Source: Acidobacteriaceae bacterium (GTDB lineage: Bacteria; Acidobacteriota; Terriglobia; Terriglobales; Acidobacteriaceae). Taken from it: a stretch of DNA of 64,000 nt. The notes under the pieces were generated by a model. The model saw only the letters and a program-made list of their open reading frames with translations, was not told the origin of the DNA and made no database searches. The position numbers were made by a program, and so were the translations under genes. Position 1 is the first letter of the stretch; every line of letters begins with the position of its first letter. The stretch covers positions 62,001 through 126,000 of the forward strand of contig PLHW01000046.1 in NCBI GenBank assembly GCA_003139095.1, written 5' to 3'. This document shows positions 63,453 to 64,000 of the stretch, piece by piece.

Positions 63453-63732
63453 TCCCCGCAGCCCGCGCCCAGACCGAACACTAGATCGACGAATGACTAC
63501 AATCGCGCGCGCTTCAGCCCCCCGCCCCAGTTGTTGTTCTTGCTGATGCCGTTGTTGATTCCCCCGTCCAACCCCGCACCGCGCCGTGGAATCTTGAGCT
63601 GAGAGCTGAGAGCTCAAGAACTGACGTACAAGTTCCGTCACCTCCGTAACCCTCTAATTAATTGCGCCCGCCTTTACTTTCAGTTTTACTAGAGCTTGTC
63701 CCTCGCGCTGTCCGATCTCATAAGGAGCTGGT
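63453..63732. other. Intergenic region with a CTTGAGCT palindrome
   Basis: 280 bp with CTTGAGCT (63593-63600) and AGCTCAAG (63611-63618) around GAGAGCTGAG, another GAGCT microrepeat. An AAGGAG at 63723-63728 precedes the next start. Confidence 0.5.
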
Positions 63733-64000
63733 TTGATCGAGGACTTAAACTGGGAGCTTGCTTTACTGGCCACCGTCCAGGCCTTCTATCAGCGCCTCCT
63801 CGGCGACCAGCTTGGCGGAGAACTCCCCGCCCCCGCCGACCTCTCGCACCATGCCATCTCCCACGCCACCGACCTTCGCCTCACCCTCCGCAAAATGTCG
63901 CTCTGGGTGCAGCTTCTCGACATGGCCATCACTCCCGCCATGCTTCGCACCGGCCTCAAGCCCGACCTCGACGCCGAAGTTGCCGAGGCGCTCCTCCGCC
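63733..64000 (+). CDS. Hypothetical protein, 5' end only
   Basis: TTG 63733 behind AAGGAG opens an uninterrupted frame to the window edge (89 codons). The product begins MIEDLNWELALLATVQAFYQRL and is helical (AISHATDLRLTLRKMSLWVQLLDMAI). No family is recognised; the rest is outside the window. Confidence 0.6.
   Translation, partial: MIEDLNWELALLATVQAFYQRLLGDQLGGELPAPADLSHHAISHATDLRLTLRKMSLWVQLLDMAITPAMLRTGLKPDLDAEVAEALLR

Overview
The window is GC-rich, gene-dense bacterial DNA. It most resembles a soil Acidobacteriota chromosome (Terriglobia, Koribacter/Sulfotelmatobacter-like). This is an inference from gene content: an ECF sigma factor overlapping a Ser/Thr-kinase-TPR protein, GloVer-repeat and choice-of-anchor secreted proteins, an S53 peptidase with Ig-like domains, PYROXD2-like oxidoreductases, and many short palindromic or tandem repeats at gene borders. 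There is no phage, IS element or CRISPR array. I count about 54 protein genes, two of them cut by the window ends, and two tRNA genes.

Layout. 1-6.1 kb: end of a secreted beta-propeller gene, miaB, a bifunctional-nuclease-family gene, a VapBC-type toxin-antitoxin pair, truB and a rhomboid protease. 6.1-11.9 kb: a repeat-rich intergenic region, a small membrane protein, an SDR, then folE and two tandem 6-pyruvoyltetrahydropterin synthases with the animal-type CX5HGH motif (a possible tetrahydrobiopterin-type pathway), a GT2 glycosyltransferase divergent from a TlpA-like lipoprotein, and another lipoprotein. 12-15.6 kb: a copper-type P1B ATPase divergent from a small HMA-like protein without cysteines, then tRNA-Arg(ACG). 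15.9-24 kb: a GloVer protein, a kinase/ECF sigma pair, a secreted choice-of-anchor-like protein and a Tat-exported tyrosinase.

24.3-39.1 kb is a surface-polysaccharide locus. Three glycosyltransferases face left. Facing right are Gmd, a flippase, two GT4 enzymes, an FkbM methyltransferase, a polysaccharide co-polymerase/tyrosine autokinase, a TPR + carbohydrate-binding-like protein and an O-antigen-ligase/polymerase. Together these could make, flip, polymerise and length-control a GDP-deoxyhexose-containing glycan; no outer-membrane exporter or priming transferase is in view.

39.3-64 kb: S53 peptidase, FecR-like protein, a receiver-like/ATP-grasp (PEP-synthase-like) protein, small proteins, tRNA-Gly(CCC), mnmA next to a cysteine desulfurase (sulfur supply for tRNA 2-thiouridine), citrate synthase, an S9 peptidase, an alpha/beta hydrolase, then a GcvT-like aminomethyltransferase, two PYROXD2-like flavoproteins, a small Cys/His protein and purU. 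The last group suggests folate-linked one-carbon metabolism.

The most unusual signals are: palindromic elements inserted in frame in two adjacent genes (mnmA and the desulfurase); a 15-bp palindrome holding overlapping divergent -10 boxes; several genes with a -10 box placed so that the mRNA would be leaderless; a pair of tandem hairpins with identical loops and covarying stems near 61.8 kb; tandem hairpin repeats beside long G-runs at 6.3-6.5 kb; and several dispersed repeat families at gene borders.
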